Below are positions 1-8,413 of a stretch of 34,069 nt of DNA, in pieces. Both the position numbers and the translations under genes were made by a program. A model generated the notes under the pieces. It saw only the letters and a program-made list of their open reading frames with translations. It had not been told where the DNA came from and did no database searches. The stretch covers positions 1 through 34,069 of the forward strand of contig NZ_JALTON010000057.1 in NCBI RefSeq assembly GCF_027000115.1, in the 5' to 3' direction. Source of the DNA: Thiohalobacter sp. (GTDB lineage: Bacteria > Pseudomonadota > Gammaproteobacteria > Thiohalobacterales > Thiohalobacteraceae). The number at the start of each line of letters is the position of its first letter. The stretch's first letter is position 1.

Positions 1-2
1 GC

Positions 3-308
3 GGCATCGATGCCGCCGAGGTCAAGGTGCCCATGAACATCGACGCCAAGGCCATGATCAACCGCGAGGAACACGGCATGATCAAGATCGTGGCCGACAA
101 GGCCACGCAGCGCATCATCGGCGTGCACTTCCTGGCCGACCATGCCGACACCCTCATCGGCGAGGCGGTGATGATGGTCGCGGCCGGGCTCACCCTCGAG
201 CAGGTCGGCAATGCCATTCATCCGCACCCGACCCAGACCGAGCTGTTCGGCGAACTGGCCCGGCGCCTGCTCTCGCGGCTGCGCCGCAGCGCGAAGATGA
301 AGAAGTGA
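3..308 (+). CDS. Flavoprotein pyridine nucleotide-disulfide oxidoreductase, C-terminal part (Lpd/MerA-like)
   Basis: The 5' end is outside the window; the frame is open from base 3 to the TGA at 306-308. The visible ~101 residues are the dimerisation domain of the dihydrolipoamide dehydrogenase / mercuric reductase family. The segment MIKIVADKATQRIIGVHFL is the typical central strand-turn-strand, and HPHPTQTE carries the His-x5-Glu pair that in this family forms the catalytic base across the dimer. It ends in a basic tail (RRLLSRLRRSAKMKK) and lacks the C-terminal Cys pair of true mercuric reductase, so it is more likely an Lpd-like or uncharacterised SidA/MerA-like reductase. Substrate cannot be told from this fragment. 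Confidence 0.85.
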   Translation, partial: GIDAAEVKVPMNIDAKAMINREEHGMIKIVADKATQRIIGVHFLADHADTLIGEAVMMVAAGLTLEQVGNAIHPHPTQTELFGELARRLLSRLRRSAKMKK

Positions 309-670
309 AGAGCGCCACGAAGTCCACTGAAACCACGGAAGGGTACGCTTTTTCGCCGTCGCTTCGCGCGGCGTTCGGTATCAGCGAGGATTGGACGCCG
401 GGTTCAGCCGGCAGGATGGGCAAAGACCCGAAGGGGCGTGCCCATCGTGTAGATCATGGCGCTGTGTCACGGCGCGGAGACGAAGAAATGAAGAGCGCCA
501 CGGAACCCACTGAAACCACGGAAAGGTGCGCTTTCTCGTCGGCGCTTCGCGCGGCGTTCGGTATCAGCGAGGATTGGACGCCGGGTTCAGTCGGTAGGAT
601 GGGCAAAGACCCGAAGGGGCGTGCCCATCGCCTGGGTTGTGGCGCTGTGTCACGCCGGGGAGGCGAGGAA
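305..670. repeat. Two tandem copies of a 183-bp non-coding repeat
   Basis: Bases 305-487 and 488-670 are near-identical copies with a period of exactly 183 bp, followed by a decayed start of a third copy (671-708). Each copy begins with a CACTGAAACCACGGAA block and contains a GATGGGCA...TGCCCATC inverted repeat (415-446 and 598-629). Because 183 is a multiple of three, a frame stays open through both copies, but base differences between copies are spread over all codon positions and the hairpin recurs elsewhere outside any gene (33584-33666), so this is read as an intergenic repeat, not a protein. It fills most of the 483-bp gap before argG. Confidence 0.75.
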
Positions 671-741
671 ACAGAGAAAGCGACGGAATGCACTGTATCC
701 ACGGAAAAGCCCCTGGTTCGAAGCCGGTGCTGAAATGCCGG

Positions 742-768
742 TTTCCGTGGATTCAGTGGATTCAGTGG
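742..768 (-). repeat. Intergenic CCACGGAA/CACTGAATCC repeat, inverted copy upstream of argG
   Basis: The plus strand reads TTCCGTGGATTCAGTGG followed by a second ATTCAGTGG; its reverse complement matches the blocks at 322-341, 506-526 and 688-706, so the argG upstream region is bounded by copies in opposite orientation. Related copies lie downstream of argG and in the purM-purN gap. No function can be assigned. Confidence 0.6.
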
Positions 769-791
769 CGATTGATCAAGGCGATTGACCC

Positions 792-2006
<1,215 letters not shown>

Positions 2007-2009
2007 CCG

Positions 2010-2102
2010 CTGAATCCACGACAGGTTCGGGGTTTCACGACAGCGCGCAGAGCGCGGCTGCCAGATGGGCATATCTCCTGGATTCAGTGGGTTCCGTGGC
2101 CA
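2010..2102. repeat. Inverted-repeat-bounded intergenic element between argG and gloA
   Basis: The interval opens with GCTGAATCCACG and closes with TGGATTCAGTGGGTTCCGTGGCC, which are related blocks in opposite orientation. Inside are a short GCGCGCAGAGCGCGG palindrome and an AGATGGGCA fragment resembling the hairpin family at 415 and 598. It looks like a small, decayed member of the same repeat family found upstream of argG. Confidence 0.55.
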
Positions 2103-2126
2103 CTGTTCCGGGAAGGAGGAAGATTC

Positions 2127-2513
2127 ATGCGCATCCTGCATACCATGATCCGGGTCGGAGACCTCGACCGTTCCATCCGCTTCTATACCGAAGTGCTGGG
2201 CATGAAACTCCTGCGCCGAAAGGACTATCCGGACGGCAAGTTCACGCTGGCCTTCGTCGGCTACGGTGACGAGTCCGAGAATACCGTCATCGAACTGACC
2301 TACAACTGGGGCGTGGACAGCTATGAGCTGGGCACCGGGTTCGGTCATATCGCTATCGAGGTCGATGACGTCCATGCCGCCACCGAGGAGATCCGCAACC
2401 GTGGTGGCAAGATTATCCGTGAGGCCGGGCCCATGAATGCCGGCACCACCATCATCGCCTTTGTCGAGGATCCCGACGGTTATCCCATCGAAATGATCGG
2501 CCGCAAGGGCTGA
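2127..2513 (+). CDS. gloA: Lactoylglutathione lyase (glyoxalase I)
   Basis: Converts the hemithioacetal of methylglyoxal and glutathione to S-lactoylglutathione, detoxifying methylglyoxal in the cytosol. The 128 residues form the usual two beta-alpha-beta-beta-beta modules. The four metal ligands of the family are all present at their standard positions: His5 (RILHTM), Glu56 (VIELTYNW), His74 (GFGHIAI) and Glu122 (YPIEMI). The short form without the insertion seen in the eukaryotic zinc enzymes suggests the Ni/Co-type bacterial GloA. The start has a strong Shine-Dalgarno sequence (AGGAGGAA, 2115-2122). Confidence 0.97.
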   Translation: MRILHTMIRVGDLDRSIRFYTEVLGMKLLRRKDYPDGKFTLAFVGYGDESENTVIELTYNWGVDSYELGTGFGHIAIEVDDVHAATEEIRNRGGKIIREAGPMNAGTTIIAFVEDPDGYPIEMIGRKG

Positions 2514-2537
2514 GTGTTGCCGCTGCGCAATTGGCTA

Positions 2538-2564
2538 CCCGGATTCTGCTCCGCTTCATCCGGG
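2538..2564. repeat. REP-like palindrome (CCCGGAT...ATCCGGG)
   Basis: In the gap between convergent gloA and the DoxX gene, CCCGGAT (2538-2544) and ATCCGGG (2558-2564) pair around a CTGCTCCGCTTC core. This matches the widespread proteobacterial REP-like repeat with the core GAAGCGGAGC. It could serve as a transcription barrier between the two converging units, but there is no T-tract. Confidence 0.6.
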
Positions 2565-2656
2565 CTACGCCATGTGCGGTGGCTTAAGTCCTCTGTGCCT
2601 CGGCGGTCACGGTGTCGGCAAGCCACCGTCGAAACCCGGATGCGCCCTCCTGGCTG

Positions 2657-3259
2657 TCAGCGCCCGCAGCCGAAGCGGCGCTCCAGCCAGTAGTCGATGC
2701 TCACATAACGTCCGCCGCCGATGAAGAACAGCGTCAGCAGCATGATGAAATAGGTGGCCGCGAACTCGATGCCATTGTTCAGTACCACGAACGGCCCCTG
2801 CTCGGTGAGCCACGCGTAATTCCCGTATTCCTGCAGGATTTCCCGTGCCCGGGCCAGCCGCTCGACGGCGGCCTGGGCGTCGGCACAGTTGAACAGGCAC
2901 ATGGTGGGGTCGGCGATGGCCTGCCAGCCGTGTTGCCAGTGGACGGTGACCATGGCAACGATCATGGTGACCATCAGCGGGATCGAAATCCAGCGCACCG
3001 CCAGGCCGACCAGCAGCAGGACGGCGCCCAGCACCTCGCTGGAGGCGGCCAGGAAGGCCATGAGTTCCGGGAAGGGCAGGCCCAGGCCCCAGTCGGGATT
3101 GCCGAACCAGGCAACCGTGTTCTCCCAGCCGCGAAACTTGTTCATGCCCGCGACCCAGAAGATGGGGACCAGGTACAGCCGCAGGGCGAGTGGCGCCAGG
3201 AAATCGAGGTGGCGCGCGCGGTCGAGCAGGCGCTGCAGCGAGCAGAGCAGTCCGGTCAT
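2657..3259 (-). CDS. DoxX family membrane protein (HvfX-like), last gene of the MNIO RiPP operon
   Basis: About 200 residues with four predicted membrane segments: around LALRLYLVPIFWVAGMNKF, ELMAFLAASSEVLGAVLLL, a segment starting ISIPLMVTMIVAMVTVHW, and AATYFIMLLTLFFIGGG. The conserved DoxX features (R near the first helix, FxxAGxxKF-like turn, E in ASSEVLGA) are visible. DoxX proteins commonly accompany DUF692/DUF2063 operons, where they are called HvfX; the molecular role is unknown but the location is the inner membrane. The ATG at 3259 is preferred over a GTG at 3292 because GAGGGG lies 7 bases upstream. A 90-base gap separates it from the upstream gene. Confidence 0.9.
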   Translation of the reverse strand: MTGLLCSLQRLLDRARHLDFLAPLALRLYLVPIFWVAGMNKFRGWENTVAWFGNPDWGLGLPFPELMAFLAASSEVLGAVLLLVGLAVRWISIPLMVTMIVAMVTVHWQHGWQAIADPTMCLFNCADAQAAVERLARAREILQEYGNYAWLTEQGPFVVLNNGIEFAATYFIMLLTLFFIGGGRYVSIDYWLERRFGCGR

Positions 3260-3349
3260 GATGCGTCCCCTCGTTTCGCCTGTGCTGTTCACACAGACAG
3301 ACGCCGGCCCGTTTGGTTCCAGGTTGGCGTCGACAATCGGAGAGGCAGA

Positions 3350-4873
3350 TCAGCCGTGGCTTGCGCGCTCGGAAACGCTGATGGACGGCGTGGGTTCGGG
3401 GTACACCTGGTCGAGGGTCACGGAATGGCCGGCCTCGGTGACCACGCGGGCATGTCGGCGGCGCAGTTCGCGCGGGGAGCTGACGCCGCAGGCATGGGCG
3501 ATCACGCCGACCTCATGGACCAGATTGCGTACATAGTTGGCCACGCGAACGGCCTTGTCCGCGGGATCCAGCCCGCGCTGGAGTCGACGGTCGTGGGTAG
3601 TGATCCCGGTGGGGCAGGTGTCCTTGTTGCATTGCAGGGCCTGGATGCAGCCCAGCGCAAACATGAAGCCGCGTGCCGATACCACGAAATCGGCGCCCAC
3701 GCACAGTGCCCAGGCCACGCGATCGGGCGTGATCAGCTTGCCGGAAGCGATCACCTTGACGCGATCGCGCAGGTTGTATTCCAGCAGCTTGTTGACAGTC
3801 AGAGGCAGCGCCTCGTTGAGGGGCATGCCCATGTTGTCGATCAGACTCATGGGTGCGGCACCGGTGCCACCCTCGGCACCATCGATGGTGATGAAGTCGG
3901 GGGCCGACTCGATGCCGCGGCGGTGTACCTCGCAGAACAGGTCGTCCAGCCAGTCCAGGGAGCCGATCACGGTCTTGAAGCCGACCGGCTTGCCGGTGAC
4001 CGTGCGGATGCGCTGGACCATGTCGAGGATGTCACCGACCGAATTGATCTCCGGGTGCCGGTTGGGGCTGATGGAGTCGGTGTGCACGGGAATGCCGCGG
4101 ATGTGCGCGATCTCCTCGGTGACCTTGGCCGCCGGGAGTATGCCGCCCTTGCCGGGCTTGGCGCCCTGGCTGAGCTTGATCTCGAACATGCGCACCTGTT
4201 CATGCGCGGCGACCGCGCGCAGGCGGTCGTCGCTCAGCCGGCCGTGCTCGTCGCGAACGCCGTACTTGGCGGTGCCGATCTGCACCACCAGGTCGGCACC
4301 GCCTTCCAGGTGATAAGGCGACAGGCCGCCCTCGCCGGTGTTCAGCCAGCAGCCGGCCAGGTTCGCGCCCCGGGAAAGGGCCAGAACGGCCGGCCGGGAC
4401 AGGGCGCCATAGCTCATGCCGGAAATGTTCAGGATGGAATCGGTTGTGTAGGGCTGTTCGCAGAAGGGGCCGATGGTCAGCTCTCTCGGCGGTGCCGCGT
4501 CCTCGCCCAGGGTCGGGAAGGCGCAGTTGACGAAGAAGACGGTGCCGGCCGGGCGCAGGTCCCGGGTGGAGCCGAAGGGCACGGTGGCGTCCACGTTCTT
4601 GGCGGCGCGGTAGACCCAGGAGCGCTCCGCGCGATTGAAGGGCAGCTCCTCGCGATCCATAGCGAAGAAATACTGGCGGAAGAAGGTGCCCATGTGTTCG
4701 AAGAAGTAGCGAAAGCGCCCGATGACCGGATAGTTGCGTCGGATCGCCTGCTTTGTCTGGGTGACGTCGAGGATATAGAGAACGACGACTGCCAGTACGC
4801 CGCCGCCGAGCGCGAGTACGAACAGGGCGGACAGGACCTCGAGCGCGGTGAACAGGAATTCGGATTGCGGCAT
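3350..4873 (-). CDS. FMN-binding glutamate synthase family protein with N-terminal membrane anchor
   Basis: A 507-residue protein with one N-terminal hydrophobic segment (about residues 8-36) followed by the FMN-binding TIM-barrel domain of the glutamate synthase large subunit. Visible family motifs are GMSYGALS, EIKLSQGAKPGKGG, SPNRHPEI and TIDGAEGGTGAAP. A Cys-x5-Cys-x4-Cys motif (C409, C415, C420) matches the 3Fe-4S site of GltB. There is no N-terminal glutaminase domain and no neighbouring GltD, so it is not a classical glutamate synthase; its substrate is unknown. The ATG at 4873 is chosen because AAGGAG precedes it by 8 bases; an in-frame ATG at 4906 lacks one. It lies between hvfC and the DoxX gene on the same strand, so it may be an accessory redox enzyme of that operon, although the 112-base gap leaves room for its own promoter. 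Confidence 0.9.
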   Translation of the reverse strand: MPQSEFLFTALEVLSALFVLALGGGVLAVVVLYILDVTQTKQAIRRNYPVIGRFRYFFEHMGTFFRQYFFAMDREELPFNRAERSWVYRAAKNVDATVPFGSTRDLRPAGTVFFVNCAFPTLGEDAAPPRELTIGPFCEQPYTTDSILNISGMSYGALSRPAVLALSRGANLAGCWLNTGEGGLSPYHLEGGADLVVQIGTAKYGVRDEHGRLSDDRLRAVAAHEQVRMFEIKLSQGAKPGKGGILPAAKVTEEIAHIRGIPVHTDSISPNRHPEINSVGDILDMVQRIRTVTGKPVGFKTVIGSLDWLDDLFCEVHRRGIESAPDFITIDGAEGGTGAAPMSLIDNMGMPLNEALPLTVNKLLEYNLRDRVKVIASGKLITPDRVAWALCVGADFVVSARGFMFALGCIQALQCNKDTCPTGITTHDRRLQRGLDPADKAVRVANYVRNLVHEVGVIAHACGVSSPRELRRRHARVVTEAGHSVTLDQVYPEPTPSISVSERASHG

Positions 4874-4985
4874 GGCCAGTGCTCCTTGGCTGGAATGAAC
4901 CGGCATGCCTGAGTTAACGGCCTGTTCACTCCCTTTCTTGAAGGGAAGCGGATGCTTGCGTGACGGGAGGGCCGGGTTCTTGCGT

Positions 4986-5780
4986 TCAGATGGGAGCGCG
5001 GGCGCCGCAAAGGACGCCGCGTTCGCGCCAGTCCTCGAGCTGACTGCGGCCGGCCTCGACGACCTGGCCGGGATCCGGGTGCTGAAGTTCCCCGGCGACC
5101 CGTTCCAGAGCGGAAATCCCCGTCAGTTCAATGTGTTGGCCTGATTCCTCCAGGCCGTTGGCGAGCAGGTCCAGGAGCCGGGCGCTGACTGCATTGAGGT
5201 GCAGGAAATGCACTGCGTCCTCGTGATCGCGATAGACCACGAGCCAGGTGGGGGTATCCGGTGGTGCTTCGGGACGATAGTCGGGGCCGATCCGGTGCAC
5301 GGGATAGCGATAGGCCAGCGGCCAGGCCAGCGGCGAGACCACAGGGATGCCGGTGAGAAGGTCGCCTGCCGGATCCAGGTCGGCCGGCAGCGGAGCGGCC
5401 TCGGCCACCGACAGGGCGAGTTCGATCCATTCGTAGTGGGCCAGCTCGCGCAGGAAGGGCGGGTCTTCCGGACGCTCGCCGCGCACCTCGTCGAGATAAC
5501 GCAGGAACTCGCGAGGGATGTCGAGAAAGTAGGGCGAGTGGCAGCGGTGGCGGACGAAGAAGTCCCGCACCAGGGCGTGCCAGTGATCGTCGTCGAGCAG
5601 GCGGCGCAGCACCGGGAGGGTGTCAGCCAGGAAACTGTCAATGTTGTTGTAGAAGAGTTCCCGGTAGACAGCCATGCGGCGGTCTTCCACGTCCGCCGGA
5701 GGCGGCGCGTGCTCGGGATCGCGGATGTGTGCCGCGAAGGCGAACTGCCGGGCCTGGAAGTCGGGCCGTGGTTCAGCCAT
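4986..5780 (-). CDS. hvfC: DUF2063 protein, MNIO partner (HvfC-like)
   Basis: 264 residues of the DUF2063 family. The N-terminal region ([17 protein letters not shown] then [25 protein letters not shown]) is the family's signature helical domain; the C-terminal half has a winged-helix-like segment ([13 protein letters not shown]). In characterised MNIO systems this partner forms a complex with the DUF692 enzyme and recognises the precursor leader. The start overlaps the hvfB stop by 8 bases (ATGGCTGA) and has GGAGG 9 bases upstream, indicating coupled translation with hvfB. Assignment rests on family and context; no catalytic residues are expected. Confidence 0.92.
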   Translation of the reverse strand: MAEPRPDFQARQFAFAAHIRDPEHAPPPADVEDRRMAVYRELFYNNIDSFLADTLPVLRRLLDDDHWHALVRDFFVRHRCHSPYFLDIPREFLRYLDEVRGERPEDPPFLRELAHYEWIELALSVAEAAPLPADLDPAGDLLTGIPVVSPLAWPLAYRYPVHRIGPDYRPEAPPDTPTWLVVYRDHEDAVHFLHLNAVSARLLDLLANGLEESGQHIELTGISALERVAGELQHPDPGQVVEAGRSQLEDWRERGVLCGARAPI

Positions 5781-6630
5781 GTTGCCGCGCCTCCTGGCCG
5801 TCGGTGGTCCATCTGGCCTGCAGTTCGCGGATGGTGTCCAGTTCGTCCAGCAACTCGTCCAGTGGCGGGATGTTGAAGTCGCGCTCCAGCAGGGTGGGAA
5901 TGACGCCGAAGCACTGGTAGGTCCGCTCCAGCAGCCGCCATACGGGATCGATGACCGCGGCCCCGTGGGTGTCCACCAGCAGATCCTCGGCCTCGCGGTA
6001 GTGACCGGCAACATGCAGATAGGCGATGCGTTCGCCCGGAATGCGGGACAGGAAGTCCTCGGCGTCGTAGCCGTGGTTGATGCTGTTCACGTAGACGTTG
6101 TTCACGTCCAGCAGCAGATCGCAGTCGGCCTCTTCCAGAACGGCATTGAGAAAGTCGATTTCCTCCATCTCCTTGCCGGGTGCGGCATAGTAGGAGATGT
6201 TCTCGATCGCGATGCGGCGTTCGAGGATTTCCTGGGTGCGCCGGATGCGGCCGGCCACGTACTTCACCGCGTCGCCGGTGAAGGGAATGGGCATCAGGTC
6301 GTACAGGTGTCCGTCATCGCTGCAATAGCTGAGGTGCTCGGTGCAGGCGCGGATGTCATGTTCGTCCAGGAACTGGCGCAGACGGTGCAGAAAGGCCTCG
6401 TCCAGGGGTGACGGCCCACCCAGCGACAGGGAAAGACCATGGGTGACGAAGGCGTGCCGTTCAGTAAAGGCGCGCAATGCCTTGCCGAAGCGGCCGCCTA
6501 CCCCGATCCAATTCTCCGGTGCGATCTCGTAGAAGCCGATGCTGCCCGGATCACGCTCGGCGAGCGTGTCCATCAGGCTGCGACGCAGACCCAGGCCGGC
6601 GCCCTGGACGGGGTAGACGGAAGTGCTCAT
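5773..6630 (-). CDS. hvfB: DUF692 multinuclear non-heme iron oxidase (MNIO; HvfB/BufB-like)
   Basis: 285 residues of the DUF692 family, which fold as a TIM barrel and use two or three irons to oxidise cysteine residues of a RiPP precursor. Candidate metal and active-site residues are visible at the usual places: APENW (37-41), HGLSLSLGG from 64, EHLSY (98-102), IENISYY with E143, LLLDVNN with D175 and NSINHG with H187, YLHVAGH with H206/H210, DTHG with H222, and LLERD with E249. In HvfB-type enzymes the product at EGKCG motifs is reported as an oxazolone-thioamide. The gene follows hvfA by 10 bases and has no clear Shine-Dalgarno sequence, so it may depend on ribosomes finishing hvfA. Confidence 0.96.
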   Translation of the reverse strand: MSTSVYPVQGAGLGLRRSLMDTLAERDPGSIGFYEIAPENWIGVGGRFGKALRAFTERHAFVTHGLSLSLGGPSPLDEAFLHRLRQFLDEHDIRACTEHLSYCSDDGHLYDLMPIPFTGDAVKYVAGRIRRTQEILERRIAIENISYYAAPGKEMEEIDFLNAVLEEADCDLLLDVNNVYVNSINHGYDAEDFLSRIPGERIAYLHVAGHYREAEDLLVDTHGAAVIDPVWRLLERTYQCFGVIPTLLERDFNIPPLDELLDELDTIRELQARWTTDGQEARQHG

Positions 6631-6640
6631 CGGCGGTGGC

Positions 6641-7015
6641 CTACTGCTTCATGCCGCCGCACTTGCCTTCCTTCATCTTGGAAGTGGCTTTCTCGGCCTT
6701 GGTCATGCCGCCGCACTTGCCCTCACCGCATTTGCCTTCCTTCATCTTTGCCGCGGGCTTGTCGGCCTTGTTCATGCCGCCGCACTTGCCCTCGCCACAT
6801 TTGCCTTCCTTCATCCTGTCTTGCATCTTGGCAGCGGGCTTGCCGGCCTTGTTCATGCTGCCGCACTTGCCTTCCATTTCAGCCGTCATGTAGCCGCCCG
6901 ACAGTTCGGTGCTGCTGAAGGGGTTGTCGGCGGCGATGGCGCCGGTGGACAGGCTCGTGGCGAAGGCGGCACCGAGTGCCACGGCCAGGGGTTTGCGGGT
7001 AGATTGGTTGGACAT
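6641..7015 (-). CDS. hvfA: RiPP precursor with six EGKCG motifs (HvfA/bufferin-like)
   Basis: A 124-residue secreted precursor. Residues 1-29 are a Sec signal peptide (basic start, hydrophobic core [10 protein letters not shown], cleavage near AIAA). The mature part is Lys/Gly/Met-rich and contains six cysteines (51, 73, 78, 96, 101, 119), every one inside EGKCG; two pairs are fused as [12 protein letters not shown]. Spacers such as [11 protein letters not shown] repeat between them. EGKCG is the motif modified by HvfB-type MNIOs, giving copper-binding peptides in studied relatives. The ATG at 7015 is chosen because GGAGG lies 8 bases upstream; an in-frame ATG at 7030 overlaps that site. First gene of the operon; a 177-base gap precedes it, where no confident promoter was identified. 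Confidence 0.95.
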   Translation of the reverse strand: MSNQSTRKPLAVALGAAFATSLSTGAIAADNPFSSTELSGGYMTAEMEGKCGSMNKAGKPAAKMQDRMKEGKCGEGKCGGMNKADKPAAKMKEGKCGEGKCGGMTKAEKATSKMKEGKCGGMKQ

Positions 7016-7192
7016 TGGGAGAGCCTCCATGGAACGTTCTTGTCGTGTCGGGGCCGCTAGCCGCCGGTGATATGGCGCTGCCCCGGCCTGCCTGCCGGAA
7101 ACGGGTCCGGTGCCCTGTCAGCCATGCTGACCATTCTCTGACCGCAGCCCGCGCGGAATGGTTCCCGGGATGCGGGTTGCGGGAAACCGGTG

Positions 7193-7627
7193 TCAGCCCC
7201 GGGCGATGGACTGTATGCACGCGAGATAGGCCGCGTCGTCGGGTCCGCGCGCCGAGCGCTGGGCCTCGTGCAGCGCCCTCCCCAGGCATTCCATGATCCG
7301 GTGTTCGACCTCGTGGGCATTGCCGAGCGCTGTCAGCAACCGCTGATATTCGGCGCGAATGCCGGGCGGCCGGTCGGTGGCCAGCTGTTCCCGGATGGCC
7401 AGGTGCAGGCTCATGTGCAGGAAGGGATTGATGCGTCCCAGTTCCGGCGGAAAGTCGTCACCCAGCGCCCGTTCCCGGTCCTCGAGCAACGACCGGTACT
7501 CGCCGTGGTCGAGGATGACGTCCCGGATCAGCGCCTCCATGGCCTCCAGTGGCTGGCCCTCGCGGTGTTTCTGCCAGACATCGCAGTAGACGCCGCGCAG
7601 GCGATCGCGGTCGTTTGCATACAGCAT
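7193..7627 (-). CDS. DUF1841 family protein
   Basis: A 144-residue cytosolic protein of the DUF1841 family, known from many beta- and gammaproteobacteria and without an assigned function. The family opening is plain here: DRDRLRGVYCDVWQKHREGQPLEAMEALIRDVILDH, followed by INPFLHMSLHLAIREQL and the C-terminal HEVEHRIMECLGRALHEAQR, which has a His/Glu-rich helical look. The frame is open far upstream, but the ATG at 7627 fits the family start and has AGGAG 9 bases before it. It lies downstream of nth with a repeat element in between, and upstream of the RiPP operon on the same strand. Confidence 0.85.
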   Translation of the reverse strand: MLYANDRDRLRGVYCDVWQKHREGQPLEAMEALIRDVILDHGEYRSLLEDRERALGDDFPPELGRINPFLHMSLHLAIREQLATDRPPGIRAEYQRLLTALGNAHEVEHRIMECLGRALHEAQRSARGPDDAAYLACIQSIARG

Positions 7628-7644
7628 GGCATTGGGCTCCTGAT

Positions 7645-7720
7645 CTAGCCCGCATATTGCACCCGAGCCCGGCTGCAAATCCGCCATCATCCGCAGCCCC
7701 TGGTGCAACATGCAGGCTGG
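7645..7720. repeat. Short deletion copy of the 264-bp inverted-repeat element
   Basis: The left end CTAGCCCGCATATTGCACC (7645-7663) is identical to the left terminus of the element at 33691-33954, and the rest (CGAGCCCGGCTGCAAATCC... to TGGTGCAACATGCAGGCT) matches the last ~60 bases of that element with a few changes. The internal ~180 bases are missing. It lies between nth and the DUF1841 gene, just upstream of the latter's ribosome binding site. Confidence 0.75.
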
Positions 7721-7770
7721 TCCAAGTAAAGGCGAGCCGGCCCGGGATTGCAAGCCGCCGGCAGCCATCG

Positions 7771-8406
7771 TCAGTCGAGGTTCTTGTGGCGGTACTCGCA
7801 CAGGTCGACGATCGGACACTGGCCGCAGCGGGGCTTGCGCGCCATGCAGACGTAGCGTCCCAGCAGTATCAGCCAGTGATGCGCATCCTGCTTGAATTCG
7901 TCCGGGACCAGCCGTTCGAGACGGTTCTCCACCTCCCGCACGTTGCGGCCGGGCGCGATGCCGGTGCGGTTCGCGACGCGAAAGATGTGGGTGTCGACGG
8001 CGATGGTGGGCTCGCCGAAGGCGGTGTTGAGCACCACGTTGGCGGTCTTGCGGCCCACGCCGGGCAGCGCCTCCAGCGCCTTGCGATCGCGCGGCACCTT
8101 GCCGCCATGCTCCCGTTCGAGGATCTCGCAGGTCCTGATGATGTTGCGGGCCTTGGCGTTGTACAGGCCGAGGGTGCGGATGTGGCGCTTCAGACCCTCC
8201 TCGCCCAGTTCGAGGATGTCCCGTGGCCGTTTGGCGATGCGAAACAGCTCACGCGTGGCCTTGTTCACGCCCTTGTCCGTTGATTGCGCGGACAGCATGA
8301 CCGCGATCAGCAGCTGGAAGGTGTTGCCGTATTTCAGTTCGGTGGTCGGTTTCGGATTGGCCGCACGCAGCCGCGAGAAGATCTCGATGCGCTTTTCCCG
8401 GTTCAT
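7771..8406 (-). CDS. nth: Endonuclease III
   Basis: DNA glycosylase/AP lyase that removes oxidised pyrimidines in base excision repair. The 211-residue protein aligns residue for residue with the E. coli length: helix-hairpin-helix LPGVGRKTANVV with the catalytic Lys120, Asp138 in VDTHIFRV, and the 4Fe-4S cysteines C187, C194, C197, C203. The ATG at 8406 gives the canonical MNREKR start; a longer frame upstream runs back into rnfE and is not used. It follows rnfE by 7 bases and is the last gene of the rnf operon, the same arrangement as rsxABCDGE-nth of E. coli. Confidence 0.98.
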   Translation of the reverse strand: MNREKRIEIFSRLRAANPKPTTELKYGNTFQLLIAVMLSAQSTDKGVNKATRELFRIAKRPRDILELGEEGLKRHIRTLGLYNAKARNIIRTCEILEREHGGKVPRDRKALEALPGVGRKTANVVLNTAFGEPTIAVDTHIFRVANRTGIAPGRNVREVENRLERLVPDEFKQDAHHWLILLGRYVCMARKPRCGQCPIVDLCEYRHKNLD

Positions 8407-8413
8407 GGGCCGT

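Noticed and set aside
305-733. 142-codon frame over the tandem repeat as a protein gene
   Set aside because: It exists because the repeat period is a multiple of three; copies differ at all codon positions, and the core hairpin recurs outside genes.
3260-3292. Upstream GTG start for the DoxX gene
   Set aside because: No Shine-Dalgarno sequence before it, whereas the ATG at 3259 has GAGGGG at 7 bases.
2612-4912. 766-codon plus-strand frame
   Set aside because: It lies antisense over the DoxX and glutamate-synthase-like genes, which have clear family motifs and ribosome sites; GC-rich codon use leaves the opposite strand open.
4928-4946. TCCCTT...AAGGGA hairpin as a terminator after hvfC
   Set aside because: Only a 6-bp AT-containing stem with no T run on the minus strand; too weak to claim an operon break.
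6650-6880. CRISPR-like spaced repeats
   Set aside because: The repeats encode the EGKCG motifs of the precursor peptide; spacings are unequal (54, 69, 81) and the spacers are coding and similar to each other.
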